A DNA stretch of 64,000 bases from the NCBI GenBank assembly GCA_900751885.1, contig CAADTH010000068.1, forward strand, positions 124,001-188,000, given 5' to 3'. Of this stretch, positions 7,643-17,181 are shown one piece after another. Each line of letters opens with the position of its first letter. Position 1 is the stretch's first letter. This stretch comes from Clostridia bacterium. Lineage in GTDB: Bacteria; Bacillota; Clostridia; UBA1381. Under the pieces are notes generated by a model that saw nothing but the letters and a program-made list of their open reading frames with translations, searched no databases and had not been told where the DNA came from. Position numbers and translations under genes: made by a program.

Positions 7643-8176
7643 TTAATAATTTTTGCAGTCGACTTCAAAATAAGCCTGTGGGTGAGCGCAAACCGGACAA
7701 ATCTGCGGTGCGCTTTCGCCTGTGTGCAAATATCCGCAGTTGCGGCATTTCCAAATCACAACATTGGACTTTTTAAAGACGATTCCATCCTCGAGATTTT
7801 TGACAAGCGCCTGATACCGCTCGTCATGGTGCTTCTCTACAGATGCAACCCCATCAAACAATGCCGCAATATCATCAAATCCTTCTTCTCTTGCGACCTT
7901 TGCAAATTCCGCGTACATCTGGGTCCATTCATAGTTTTCTCCTGCCGCGGCATCCTTTAGATTTTCCACAGTAGAGCCGATTCCATGAATCAGCTTGTAC
8001 CAAATCTTCGCATGCTCCTTCTCGTTTTCAGCAGTCTCCATAAAAATTGCGGCAATCTGTTCATACCCTTCCTTTTTGGCTTTGGAAGCATAGTATGTAT
8101 ACTTGTTCCGTGCCTGTGACTCTCCTGAAAATGCCGCATGTAAATTTGCCTCTGTTCTTGAACCTTTAAATTCCAT
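7643..8176 (-). CDS. rbr: Rubrerythrin
   Basis: A 177-aa protein with an N-terminal ferritin-like diiron domain (ESQARNKYTYYASKAKKEGYEQI, then ENEKEHAKIW, and EEGFDDIAALFDGVASVEKHHDERY). A C-terminal rubredoxin domain has CRNCGYLHTGESAPQICPVCAH, giving two CxxC iron ligand pairs. Such proteins reduce hydrogen peroxide in anaerobes. The start at 8176 (MEFKGS) is chosen because AAAAGGAGCG lies 6 nt upstream; the longer frame has no such site. Monocistronic, with its own terminator. Confidence 0.96.
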   Translation of the reverse strand: MEFKGSRTEANLHAAFSGESQARNKYTYYASKAKKEGYEQIAAIFMETAENEKEHAKIWYKLIHGIGSTVENLKDAAAGENYEWTQMYAEFAKVAREEGFDDIAALFDGVASVEKHHDERYQALVKNLEDGIVFKKSNVVIWKCRNCGYLHTGESAPQICPVCAHPQAYFEVDCKNY

Positions 8177-8289
8177 TGCGAACGCTCCTTTTCTCTGTAA
8201 CATATTCAAAAAATACCTTCATACCTTCCTTTTATTTATACCCATCCTTTCTACGATTTAAACATTAATTTGAAATTTTTTCTGAAAAA

Positions 8290-8318
8290 TTGAATCCTTC
8301 CTATAAATATGTTACAAT
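8290..8318 (+). promoter_or_regulatory. Sigma-A promoter of the apbE operon
   Basis: TTGAAT (8290-8295), 17-bp spacer, TACAAT (8313-8318), about 40 bp before the apbE start. Confidence 0.7.
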
Positions 8319-8357
8319 AACGTTAGCTTTAATTTTACAAAAACGAAAGGAGCCGTT

Positions 8358-9389
8358 ATGAAACGCTGTCTTGCCTGTATTCTTCTTTTGCTTTTTCTCT
8401 GTGGATGTACAGCGAATCAACTGCCTGTCACAAACGAGCAATACATCGCCGGAACCATCGTCACACAGACGGTTCCACAAGGCGAAAGCTCTCAAGCGGA
8501 AATCGACGATGCCGTCCGCAGGGTCGCTGACCGCCTGCGCGAGCTCGAATCGTGCTTCTCTGTCACGATTGATTCCAGTGATATCTCGCGTCTCAACAAG
8601 ATCCACAAGGCTGTGCTCCAGTCTGACACAAAACTGCTTTTGGAAAAAGCACTTTCCCTCGCGGATACAACAGGCGGCGCCTTCAATCCGTGCCTGCTTC
8701 CTCTCACCCGTACCTGGAACATCTCCAATGCCGCGGCAGAGGAATCTGCCTTTTCTGTCCCATCCTCCTCTCAAATCGAAGAGGCAAAACAGCACTGCGG
8801 CTACCACAGCCTGCAAATTAGCGGAAATGAAGCCTTTCTGTCTGATGCACAAGGCGGCATCGACCTCGGCGGCATTGCCAAAGGATACATGGCAGATGAA
8901 GCGGTTTCTCTCTACCGTCAGCTCGGAATTGAAAATGCCTGCATCAGTCTCGGTGGGAACATTTACGCCATCGGTCATAACCAGCATGGACGCCCGTGGA
9001 ATATTGCCATTCAGGATCCACGCGCACCGCATGGCACATCAATCGGAACCATTCCGGTTACAGACAAAAGCGTCGTCACCTCAGGCGATTATGAGCGCTA
9101 TGTTGAAAAAGACGGCATCCGCTATCACCACATCATCGACCCGTCCACAGGATATCCGGCACGCTCTGGTATCATGAGCCTGTCTGTCATCTCTGAGGAT
9201 TCTGCAAAGGCGGACGCCCTCTCTACCGCCGCATTCGTTTTGGGGCTGGATGAGGGACGTGCACTCTTGGAGAGAGAGCACTGCGATTTTATCATCGTGA
9301 CAGAGGACAAAAAAATCTATCTGTCGAAGGGTATCCAAGATACCTTCCGATTGACAGGCAGGGAGAACGGCTATGACATTGTTTCGTAA
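8358..9389 (+). CDS. apbE: FAD:protein FMN transferase lipoprotein (ApbE)
   Basis: A 343-aa protein with a lipoprotein signal (hydrophobic residues 5-14, lipobox LCGC with Cys16), so it is membrane anchored outside the cell. It has the ApbE core: TGGAFNPCLLPLT, the glycine-rich GGIDLGGIAKGYMAD, SLGGN, and the C-terminal YHHIIDPSTGYPAR with metal/FAD ligands, followed by DALSTAAFVLG. ApbE attaches FMN covalently to threonines of Rnf/Nqr subunits or other flavoproteins. The gene overlaps the next ORF by 17 bp and starts a three-gene operon often found near rnf genes, although rnf itself is not in this window. Confidence 0.95.
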   Translation: MKRCLACILLLLFLCGCTANQLPVTNEQYIAGTIVTQTVPQGESSQAEIDDAVRRVADRLRELESCFSVTIDSSDISRLNKIHKAVLQSDTKLLLEKALSLADTTGGAFNPCLLPLTRTWNISNAAAEESAFSVPSSSQIEEAKQHCGYHSLQISGNEAFLSDAQGGIDLGGIAKGYMADEAVSLYRQLGIENACISLGGNIYAIGHNQHGRPWNIAIQDPRAPHGTSIGTIPVTDKSVVTSGDYERYVEKDGIRYHHIIDPSTGYPARSGIMSLSVISEDSAKADALSTAAFVLGLDEGRALLEREHCDFIIVTEDKKIYLSKGIQDTFRLTGRENGYDIVS

Positions 9390-9735
9390 AAAGGATTTAT
9401 TCCTCTATGGCATCCTTCTTCTTATCATCCTTGTTTCCTCCTTTGCCCTTCTCCCTCGAAAAACAGATGCCCCTGTGACAGCCGTCGTCCGCAGTCAGGG
9501 GACGGTGGTAAGAGAAATCGATTTAGAACGCGCGCAGGATGAAATCATACAGATTCACTCTGCCACAGTCGAAGTAAGTAAGGGAAAAATCCGCTTCGTA
9601 TCCTCCGGCTGTCCTGACCAAATCTGCACAAAAACCGGCTGGCTCTCATCTCCCGGTGCAAGTGCTGTCTGTGTGCCCAATCAAGTCAGTATCACGCTGT
9701 CCAAAGCAAACGACGACACTATCTTATCATATTAG
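9373..9735 (+). CDS. NusG domain II-containing membrane-anchored protein
   Basis: A 120-aa protein: one N-terminal transmembrane helix (residues 9-27, LFLYGILLLIILVSSFALL), then an extracytoplasmic domain of the NusG-II type with the signature SSGCPDQICTKTGWLSSPG and VCVPNQVSI. It is coupled to apbE by overlap and followed 3 bp later by a transporter-like gene. This trio commonly accompanies electron-transport genes in clostridia (established context). The exact role is unknown. Confidence 0.88.
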   Translation: MTLFRKKDLFLYGILLLIILVSSFALLPRKTDAPVTAVVRSQGTVVREIDLERAQDEIIQIHSATVEVSKGKIRFVSSGCPDQICTKTGWLSSPGASAVCVPNQVSITLSKANDDTILSY

Positions 9736-9746
9736 AGGTGACTTTT

Positions 9747-10253
9747 TTGCAATCAAAAAAAATAACACGGCTCGCTCTTTTTACCGCGCTTGCCTCTGTC
9801 TTATCTATCCTGGAGGGCATGTTTCCCCTTCCCATTCCTCTGCCCGGCGTAAAGCTGGGTCTTGCCAACATCGTTTCCCTTTCTATGCTCGCAACAATGG
9901 GACTTTCCGACACCCTGTTGATGACAATCCTGCGGTGCACCATCTCTTCCTTGTACGCCGGAAGTCCCGTCTCCTTTGTCCTAAGCCTGTCAGGGGGAGT
10001 GTTCTCTGTCCTTATTATGAAACTTTTCCTTACCTATGACTTCGGTCTCATCGCAGTCAGCGTGACAGGCGCGCTGTGCCATAGCCTTGCGCAGATTGCT
10101 GTATACGCCCTCTTTCTTCGTGACACTGCGATTTTTTCCTACTTTCCTATCCTGTGCATCTCTGGCATATTCTCCGGCATATTCGTTGCCCTGTCGAGCT
10201 TTTACCTCATCCGTTTTCTAAAACAGTTTCCTTCCAAAAGGATGTCTTTGTGA
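9747..10253 (+). CDS. Gx transporter family / HepS component-I-like membrane protein
   Basis: About 168 aa, nearly all hydrophobic, with five or six membrane segments. FPLPIPLPGVKLGLANIVSL near the N-terminus is the hallmark of the Gx transporter family, also annotated as heptaprenyl diphosphate synthase component I. I place the start at TTG 9747, because AGAGGTG (9734-9740) gives 6-nt spacing to it; a GTG at 9738 would overlap that site. Third gene of the apbE operon. The substrate is not known; the isoprenoid label should be treated with caution. Confidence 0.88.
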   Translation: MQSKKITRLALFTALASVLSILEGMFPLPIPLPGVKLGLANIVSLSMLATMGLSDTLLMTILRCTISSLYAGSPVSFVLSLSGGVFSVLIMKLFLTYDFGLIAVSVTGALCHSLAQIAVYALFLRDTAIFSYFPILCISGIFSGIFVALSSFYLIRFLKQFPSKRMSL

Positions 10254-10297
10254 TACACCTCCAAAATTGTATGATTTTTGGGGATTTAGACATCCTT

Positions 10298-11176
10298 TTA
10301 GATTGTCAGCGGATTATATTCCTCGATAAAGCCTTCTCCCAACACCTGCTTCACATCCGTCACCATGATAAACGCCCGCTTGTCGATTCCCCGCACAATT
10401 TCCAATAGCTGTACGACCTCCTTCGGTGACATCACCACCAAAAGCATTTCACTATCCTTTTTTGTATACATTCCCCGCGCACGGATACCTGTGTTTCCAC
10501 GCCTGAGCTTTTCAAATACCGTCTGCGAGATTTCTTCGTTTTTCGGTGACAAAATAAACGCCGCCTTTGCAAAATGAATTCCTCCCAGAACACTGTTGAT
10601 CATTTTCGTTGCAATGGTAACAGACACCACCGCGTACAGCCCATTTTTGATGCCAAACACCGGAATTCCGCTCAAAATAATGGCTCCGTCGATAAACAGC
10701 ATCAGCTTGTCGATTGGAAAATGTGGAAACCGATATTTGATAATCGACGCCAGCATATCTGTCCCACCGGTCGTAGCAAGAGACCGAAAAACCAGCGCAA
10801 TCCCGACTCCTGCCGTCGCACCGCTGATAATCGCCGCCAAAAACAAATCGCCGCCAATCTCAGGCTTTAGCGGCACGATATCGAATACCCATAAAATAAT
10901 GGACAGCCAAGTCACAGCGAGAAGGGATTTTCGCGCAAAACGAAACCCTCTTTGCCGAATGCTGATTAAGAACAAGGGGATATTTAAGATAATTGTCGTC
11001 AGAGACAACGGCACACCAAATCCAAAAAACTTCGATGTCAATTCCTTTATCACAATGGCAAGCCCCGCAAGTCCGCCTGTAATGAGTCCCTGCGGCTCCG
11101 CAAACCACACGACACCCCCGGCAAATATCGTTACTCCCACTAAAATCCATACAATGTCTTTTAACTCCTTTTTCAT
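10298..11176 (-). CDS. YitT family membrane protein (DUF161 + DUF2179)
   Basis: A 292-aa protein with about five N-terminal transmembrane segments containing AEPQGLITGGLAGLAIV, ATTGGTDMLASI and GIKNGLYAVVSV. A soluble C-terminal DUF2179 domain of about 85 residues includes RGNTGIRARGMYTKKDSEML and AFIMVTDVKQVLGEGF. The combination defines the YitT/YqfU family, widespread in Firmicutes and of unknown transport substrate. Monocistronic and divergent from the GH2 gene. Confidence 0.93.
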   Translation of the reverse strand: MKKELKDIVWILVGVTIFAGGVVWFAEPQGLITGGLAGLAIVIKELTSKFFGFGVPLSLTTIILNIPLFLISIRQRGFRFARKSLLAVTWLSIILWVFDIVPLKPEIGGDLFLAAIISGATAGVGIALVFRSLATTGGTDMLASIIKYRFPHFPIDKLMLFIDGAIILSGIPVFGIKNGLYAVVSVTIATKMINSVLGGIHFAKAAFILSPKNEEISQTVFEKLRRGNTGIRARGMYTKKDSEMLLVVMSPKEVVQLLEIVRGIDKRAFIMVTDVKQVLGEGFIEEYNPLTI

Positions 11177-11331
11177 CTCACGCCTCCATTCTATCTTAGT
11201 GTGTGCCTGTTTTTATCGAATATACCATATGTCTGCTTCAAACTTTTTCTTTGCACTCTATCGATATCTTGCTTGCGGCATAGAATATCTTGCTGATTTT
11301 CCTTTTTCGCAATAAAATCCTGCTCCTTTCC

Positions 11332-11361
11332 TTGACACGCTTCTTTTCGGCGGAGTATAAT
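11332..11361 (+). promoter_or_regulatory. Sigma-A promoter of the GH2 gene
   Basis: TTGACA (11332-11337), 18-bp spacer, TATAAT (11356-11361): near-consensus, 31 bp before the GH2 start codon. Confidence 0.85.
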
Positions 11362-11391
11362 AACTAGTAATACTGAAAAGGAGATGATTCC

Positions 11392-14037
11392 ATGCAAACT
11401 CTTTCCCTTGCCGGAGCTTGGCGCTATGTAACCGATGAATCCGATATTGGGATTTCCCAAGGATGGTACAAAAGTCCGATTGAAGCACCTGATTTTTTTC
11501 TGCCCGGCTCTGCGTGTGAGAACAACATCGGCACGCCCGTCTCCTTCCCTGACGAAATGACAAAGGAGAGTGTGCGCTGTCTCAGACAGCACCATACATA
11601 TACCGGTGTACTCTGGCTTGAGCGTGATGTCACCATTCCCGACAGCTGGGATAAAAAACAAATCAGCCTATTTTTAGAGCGCGTGATGTTTTTCTCCAGC
11701 CTGTGGGTCGACGGCAAGCCGGTTGGCATCGAGGAGGACTCCCTCTCCACGCCCCATATATACAATCTCGGCGCACTCACGCCGGGTATGCATCGATTCA
11801 CGATTCGGCTTGACAACCGCAACCGCTATCACATCGATACCATGGCAAGCGGTTACACAGATGATACCCAATCCATCTGGCTGGGTGCAGTCGGATTGGT
11901 TGAGCTTCAGGCATGTGAGCCCTATCATATCGCACACCTTGCCGTCTATCCAGATATCGAAAACAAACAGATTACAGTAAAGACATCCATCTGTGCGCCA
12001 CTGCATGGACTTCATTCTATAGAAGAGGGCACTCTCACCCTGCAGGCAGAAGGACCTGATGGCACACTTCCGCTCCGCCGCTATCCGATCCGCCTGCACC
12101 ATGCACGGCAGACACGCTCATTCACCTATGACATGGGGGATTCCGTCTCGCTCTGGGACGAATTTTCTCCAGCTCTCTATACGCTCACCGCAGTGCTTGA
12201 CCTTGGAAACACAACGGACACGCTTACCCAGTCGTTTGGCATGAGGGAATTCCGGACAGATGGGCGGCAGTTTACCATCAACCGCATGCCCACCTTCCTG
12301 CGCGGCACACTCGACTGCTGTGTCTACCCTCTGACCGGCTACCCACCGACTGACCTCGATTCATGGCTTCGCATCTGCCGCAGTGCAAAGGAGTATGGAC
12401 TCAACCACATCCGCTTTCACTCCTGGTGTCCGCCCGAAGCGGCGTTTCAGGCAGCGGACATGACCGGCATCTACGTTCTTGCTGAGATGCCATTGTGGCT
12501 CAACCGCGATGTGTGCGCCCTTGAATTTGGGGAGCACCCTGCGCATGAGCTGTTTTTCCGCCGTGAGGCAAAACGGATTTCCGAGTGGTATGGAACCCAC
12601 CCGTCCTTTTGTATGTTCAGCTGTGGCAACGAGCTGCTCGGCGACTTTTCCCTTCTGGAGGACATCATCGCCCAGACAAAGGCAATTGATTCGCGCAGAG
12701 TCTATACTCTCACCTCCAATTTTGACCGTCCTGTCACGCCGAGCGACGACTATTTCTGCGCGTTTCATTCCGATGGCCACGGCATCCGCGCACAGTATTT
12801 CCACGACACCATCTGCAAGGACACATGCCTTGCCTACCCGGACGGCGTGCAGGCGCAGACTGTACCCGTCGTCTCCTTTGAGGTCGGACAATACTGCGTG
12901 TATCCAGATATCCGCGAGATACCAAAATATTCAGGCAATCTGTCCCCTGTGAATTTTCAGGCAATCAAAGCGGACCTCGAAAAGAAGCATCTGGCAGGCA
13001 GAATTGACGACTTTGTGCGCGCGTCCGGCGCACTCGCGGCGCTTCTTTATAAGGAGGACATTGAAGCGGCACTTCGCACGCCTGAAATGGGCGGCTTCGA
13101 GCTGTTGGGACTTTCCGACTATCCCGGGCAGTGCACTGCCACAATCGGACTGTTAAATTCCTTCTGGGAGAACAAAGGAATTTTATCCGCGGAAGAATTT
13201 CGTGCATTCTGCTCCCCTGTGGTACCGTTGTTTCAGGCAAAGCGTATATTCAAAAACACCGATACGCTGGATGCTGTCCTGTGTCTTGCGGATTTCAGAA
13301 AATCGCCTGCCGCATCTTTTGTCTTTACGCTTACCATGAAAGCAGAAGGGCAGGTACTCTATCAGACACAGACCAAAGAAACCTCTGTCAGCATCCCGCT
13401 TGGCTTTATCTCATCCGCTTCCATGGTCACAGTAGAGCTGTCTGTGGAGGAGTACACAAACTCATGGAACATCTTTGTGTATCCTGATGCGCCGGACGTC
13501 GCAGGCCATGTCCTCACTGCGGACGCAGTCACACCTGAGGTAGAATACGCCATCGCGAACGGCGGACGGATTCTCCTTTTCGCCACATCAGAAAATCTGG
13601 CAAACCCGATTGCAGGAAAATTTTATCCTGTGTTTTGGAGTCCTGCATATTTTCCGTCATCGAATCCATGTGGGATTCTGTGCGACAATACCCATCCGGT
13701 ATTTGACCGCTTCCCGACCGGACGCTATGCGGATTTTCAGTGGTATTCCATTCTGGAGCACTCTGTGTCAATCGATATCTCTTCCCTGCCGGATGCGTTT
13801 TCTGCACTTGTCGAACCGGTACCAAACTTTTTCGACAATACCAGAATGGCGAACCTGTTTGAGGTGAGGGTCGGAAACGCGGACATTCTCGTGTGCGGCT
13901 ATGACCTCAGCAGGGAAGAGCCTGAAATTAGGCAAATGAACAGAAGCATCCTTTCCTATATCAATTCCGGCAAGTTTTCGCCGAAGCAGACACTCTCAAG
14001 GGATACATTCCTTGCCCTGTTTCGGACAGAATCATAA
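11392..14037 (+). CDS. Glycoside hydrolase family 2 protein
   Basis: An 881-aa protein without a signal peptide. The N-terminal jelly-roll sugar-binding domain (about 1-175) contains YTGVLWLERDVTIPDSW and LFLERVMFFSSLWVDGKPVG. An Ig-like domain follows (about 180-290), then a TIM barrel with HIRFHSWCPPEAAFQAADMTG. The acid/base glutamate is E414 in CGNELLG. The likely nucleophile is E497 in FEVGQY. A C-terminal extension of about 250 residues has no recognised domain. Family members are beta-galactosidases, glucuronidases or related; the PL11 lyase and uxaA in the window hint at a pectin side-chain substrate (inference). It is followed within 16 bp by proB, an unrelated function. Confidence 0.88.
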   Translation: MQTLSLAGAWRYVTDESDIGISQGWYKSPIEAPDFFLPGSACENNIGTPVSFPDEMTKESVRCLRQHHTYTGVLWLERDVTIPDSWDKKQISLFLERVMFFSSLWVDGKPVGIEEDSLSTPHIYNLGALTPGMHRFTIRLDNRNRYHIDTMASGYTDDTQSIWLGAVGLVELQACEPYHIAHLAVYPDIENKQITVKTSICAPLHGLHSIEEGTLTLQAEGPDGTLPLRRYPIRLHHARQTRSFTYDMGDSVSLWDEFSPALYTLTAVLDLGNTTDTLTQSFGMREFRTDGRQFTINRMPTFLRGTLDCCVYPLTGYPPTDLDSWLRICRSAKEYGLNHIRFHSWCPPEAAFQAADMTGIYVLAEMPLWLNRDVCALEFGEHPAHELFFRREAKRISEWYGTHPSFCMFSCGNELLGDFSLLEDIIAQTKAIDSRRVYTLTSNFDRPVTPSDDYFCAFHSDGHGIRAQYFHDTICKDTCLAYPDGVQAQTVPVVSFEVGQYCVYPDIREIPKYSGNLSPVNFQAIKADLEKKHLAGRIDDFVRASGALAALLYKEDIEAALRTPEMGGFELLGLSDYPGQCTATIGLLNSFWENKGILSAEEFRAFCSPVVPLFQAKRIFKNTDTLDAVLCLADFRKSPAASFVFTLTMKAEGQVLYQTQTKETSVSIPLGFISSASMVTVELSVEEYTNSWNIFVYPDAPDVAGHVLTADAVTPEVEYAIANGGRILLFATSENLANPIAGKFYPVFWSPAYFPSSNPCGILCDNTHPVFDRFPTGRYADFQWYSILEHSVSIDISSLPDAFSALVEPVPNFFDNTRMANLFEVRVGNADILVCGYDLSREEPEIRQMNRSILSYINSGKFSPKQTLSRDTFLALFRTES

Positions 14038-14052
14038 AATTTGGAGGCTATC

Positions 14053-14880
14053 ATGAATGCAATTTTAAACGATATCAAAAATGCACAGCGCATTGTCGTC
14101 AAGGTGGGAACCTCCACTCTGACATACGACACCGGGAAAATGAACCTAAAACGGATTGACGAGCTTGCAAGAATTTTGTCTGACCTCCGCAATCAGGACA
14201 AGGAAATCATTCTTGTCTCCTCAGGCGCGGTCGGAATCGCCATGGGCAAGCTGGGTCTTTCCAAAGTCCCCGCCGATATCCGCGAAAAGCAGGCGGTCGC
14301 CGCAGTCGGGCAGTGCGAGCTGATGTATCTTTACGATAAACTGTTTTCCAGTTATAACAATACGGTGGCGCAAATCCTTTTAACGCGCGACGACATCGCC
14401 ATCCCACGCCGCAAGCGCAATATGCAAAATACCATCTGTACGCTTCTGGAAATGGGAATCATCCCGGTTGTCAATGAAAATGACACGGTGTCCACAGAGG
14501 AAATCGAAATCGGTGACAATGATACCCTCTCCGCTGTGGTGGCGGATTTGGTCGACGCGGATTTGCTGCTACTGTTTTCCGATATTGACGGTCTGTATGA
14601 CAAGGACCCTCACAGCAATCCAAATGCACATCTTCTGCCGGTCATTTTCAACATCAACGAGGTCAAACATCTTGCAGGCGGTGCGGGTACTGCGCGCGGT
14701 ACAGGCGGCATGGTGACAAAGCTTGCCGCAGCAGAGCTTTCCACAAACGCCGGCATCCATATGATTATCGCAAACGGAGAACATCTGTCCGCCCTGTATG
14801 ATATTCTGGACGGAAAACAGGTTGGCACCCTGTTTGTCTCGAAAAATTTTACCCCAACCGGGGAGGAGGAACGCCAATGA
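14053..14880 (+). CDS. proB: Glutamate 5-kinase
   Basis: A 275-aa amino-acid kinase catalysing the first step of proline synthesis. RIVVKVGTSTLTYD, VSSGAVGIAMGKLGL, NENDTVS and GTGGMVTKL are the nucleotide and glutamate binding motifs. The length corresponds to the short form without a PUA domain. The start at 14053 has GGAGG 5 nt upstream; an earlier in-frame TTG would place the Shine-Dalgarno inside the gene. It overlaps proA by 4 bp (ATGA), so the two are co-translated. Confidence 0.97.
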   Translation: MNAILNDIKNAQRIVVKVGTSTLTYDTGKMNLKRIDELARILSDLRNQDKEIILVSSGAVGIAMGKLGLSKVPADIREKQAVAAVGQCELMYLYDKLFSSYNNTVAQILLTRDDIAIPRRKRNMQNTICTLLEMGIIPVVNENDTVSTEEIEIGDNDTLSAVVADLVDADLLLLFSDIDGLYDKDPHSNPNAHLLPVIFNINEVKHLAGGAGTARGTGGMVTKLAAAELSTNAGIHMIIANGEHLSALYDILDGKQVGTLFVSKNFTPTGEEERQ

Positions 14881-16124
14881 GTGAATTATTAGAAAAGGGA
14901 ACCCTTGCAAGGGAAGCCGGCTTTCAGCTTGCATCCATTGGGACAGATGTCAAAAACAACGCCCTGCAAAAAATTGCTGACGCACTTGTCGCCCATACAG
15001 ATGAAATTCTCTCAGAGAATCAAAAAGATATTAAACGCGCGCAGGAGAAGGGCATCTCACAGGCAATGATTGACCGCCTGACTCTCTCGAAGGAGCGCAT
15101 CTCGGATATTGCGGACGGCGTGCGCCAGGTTGCATCGTTGAATGACCCTGTTGGGGAAGTCGCGAAAATGTGGAAGCGTCCGAATGGACTTTTGATTGGA
15201 CAAAAGCGCGTGCCGCTCGGTGTGATTGCCATCATCTATGAATCACGTCCGAACGTGACCGTGGACGCCGCGGTGCTGTGCCTGAAAACCTCAAACGCAG
15301 TGATTCTGCGCGGTGGCAGTGAAGCCATCCATTCCAATCTGATATTGATGAAGGTCATGCAGGATGCCGCGTATTCGGCAGGTATTCCAGAGGGGAGCCT
15401 GAATCTCGTGGAGGACACCAGCAGGGAAACCGCAACCGCACTGATGAAATTGAATGGATACATCGACGTGCTGATTCCGCGCGGCGGCAAAGGACTCATC
15501 CGCTCCGTGGTCGAGAACGCAACCGTTCCAATCATCGAGACTGCCGCAGGCAACTGCCATGTATACGTGGACGGCGAATGCGATACGCAAATGGCGCTCG
15601 ATATTTTAATCAACGCGAAGGTCAGCCGCCCTTCTGTCTGCAATGCGGCAGAGACCCTGCTTGTGGACGAAAAAATTGCGGATACCTTCCTTCCGCTCGC
15701 GTTTTCCGAGCTAAAAAAGCATCAGGTAGAAATACGTGGATGTGAGCAGTGCCGCTCGATTGATTCCTCCATCCAAGCGGCAACAGAGGACGACTGGAAA
15801 ACCGAATACAACGACTATATCATGGCGGTAAAGGTGGTAAACGGTGTGGAGGAAGCCATCCGCCATATCAACCGCTATAACACCAAGCACTCCGAGTCCA
15901 TCGTCACCACTAACTACAACCATGCACAGAAATTTCTAAATGAGGTGGACGCGGCGGCAGTCTATGTCAATGCCTCTACCCGCTTCACAGATGGATTCGA
16001 ATTCGGCTTCGGCGCGGAAATCGGTATCAGTACCCAGAAAATGCACGCCCGCGGTCCGATGGGCTTAGAACAGCTCACCTCCATCAAATACATTATCTAT
16101 GGGGATGGGCAAATCCGAAGCTAA
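14877..16124 (+). CDS. proA: Gamma-glutamyl phosphate reductase
   Basis: A 415-aa aldehyde-dehydrogenase-fold enzyme, the second step of proline biosynthesis from glutamate. Conserved PLGVIAIIYESRPNVTVDAA, SNAVILRGGSEA, DVLIPRGGKGLI and KVSRPSVCNAAETLL (with the catalytic cysteine) are intact. Usual length for the family. Overlaps proB and is followed by a terminator. Confidence 0.97.
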   Translation: MSELLEKGTLAREAGFQLASIGTDVKNNALQKIADALVAHTDEILSENQKDIKRAQEKGISQAMIDRLTLSKERISDIADGVRQVASLNDPVGEVAKMWKRPNGLLIGQKRVPLGVIAIIYESRPNVTVDAAVLCLKTSNAVILRGGSEAIHSNLILMKVMQDAAYSAGIPEGSLNLVEDTSRETATALMKLNGYIDVLIPRGGKGLIRSVVENATVPIIETAAGNCHVYVDGECDTQMALDILINAKVSRPSVCNAAETLLVDEKIADTFLPLAFSELKKHQVEIRGCEQCRSIDSSIQAATEDDWKTEYNDYIMAVKVVNGVEEAIRHINRYNTKHSESIVTTNYNHAQKFLNEVDAAAVYVNASTRFTDGFEFGFGAEIGISTQKMHARGPMGLEQLTSIKYIIYGDGQIRS

Positions 16125-16150
16125 TAATCCACTTTGTTTTTACAGGCAGC

Positions 16151-16189
16151 AAAAAAACACGGAAGGAATCCTCCTTCCGTGTTTTTTTT
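16151..16189 (+). terminator. Terminator after proA
   Basis: AAAAAAACACGGAAGGA and TCCTTCCGTGTTTTTTTT form a perfect stem with a T-run. The A-run on the other side would allow bidirectional use with the convergent AraC-type gene. Confidence 0.9.
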
Positions 16190-16242
16190 ATTCTCCCGGC
16201 GCATTTTGCAAATCGCTGATATGCGTGTTCTCCCCTATGTAT

Positions 16243-17109
16243 TTATTTCTTTTCTACCACCGGAACCCAAATCTCACTGATATAATCCTCTTTTGACATA
16301 TCCCCCTCGGAATACCACTCAATCTCCGGCTGCATCGCATGGTCATATCCGGAGCTTGGGAACCACTCAGTGTAGATTCGCTTCCACACATCCTGCATTG
16401 CATTTGGAATCGGTCCGGTGCAGGTAAATACAACCCACTTGCATGCCGGAACCATCACTTCCTCCATTCCCTCGGGTACAGGCTCGTTCGTCGAGCAGGC
16501 AATGTAGTAATCGAATTGTTCTCCGCAAACCTCTGCATTTGCACACACACCCATCAGTCCGCTTGGATTTCCGTTCGAAATCGCGCACATCTTAGCGCAC
16601 TTGCCGCTCTCCATCGTCTCCTGCCAAAACTTAGGGATTCTTTTGAAGTTCTCTCCATTGGTATTATTGACTCTCTCCTTGACTCCCACCAAACGAAATG
16701 CCTGCTTCTCCTCGATTTTGTAATTCATCTCTTCTTCTCCTTTTATTGATATTTGAAAAGAGATTCTCGGATAAGACTTGAGCGTCACTCCCTGTCCTCT
16801 CGCATCCTTCGGCGTCACACCATGCAGTGCAGTAAATGCGCGCGTGAATGCCGTAGGGGACTGATACCCATATTTGAGCGCAATATCAATCACCTTTTCT
16901 TCGCCGTGCTGTAAGTCAAACGCCGCTCTTGTCAGCCGTCTTCGCCGTATGTATTCAGACAACGGCAGTCCTGTCAAAAACGGAAACATCCTCTGGAGGT
17001 GATAGGTGGAACAGCACATAATCTGTGCCATTCTCTCAATCTGAATCTCTCCATCCAAATGCTCCTCCAGATATTGTACCGCCTGGTTGATTCGGTCAAG
17101 CCATTCCAT
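16243..17109 (-). CDS. AraC-family regulator with GyrI-like effector domain
   Basis: A 288-aa protein. Residues 1-105 hold two helix-turn-helix motifs of the AraC/XylS class (MAQIMCCSTYHLQRMFPFLTG and DIALKYGYQSPTAFTRAFTALHGVTP). Residues about 125-288 form a GyrI/SHV effector-binding domain (FRLVGVKERVNN..., ending YISEIWVPVVEKK). Family members such as Rob/SoxS-like MarA-GyrI fusions respond to small molecules. Its target is not evident from neighbours. A separate GyrI-like gene lies at 35121-35561. Confidence 0.93.
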   Translation of the reverse strand: MEWLDRINQAVQYLEEHLDGEIQIERMAQIMCCSTYHLQRMFPFLTGLPLSEYIRRRRLTRAAFDLQHGEEKVIDIALKYGYQSPTAFTRAFTALHGVTPKDARGQGVTLKSYPRISFQISIKGEEEMNYKIEEKQAFRLVGVKERVNNTNGENFKRIPKFWQETMESGKCAKMCAISNGNPSGLMGVCANAEVCGEQFDYYIACSTNEPVPEGMEEVMVPACKWVVFTCTGPIPNAMQDVWKRIYTEWFPSSGYDHAMQPEIEWYSEGDMSKEDYISEIWVPVVEKK

Positions 17110-17181
17110 ATCTCATCCTCTTTTCTTCTTTATTTTAGCAAAGATTTTCTTCTCTTTCCTCTCTTTCTCTGCACCAAATTG

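Noticed and set aside
8301..9032. 243-codon minus-strand frame opposite apbE
   Set aside because: apbE has all family motifs; the antisense frame has no recognisable features.
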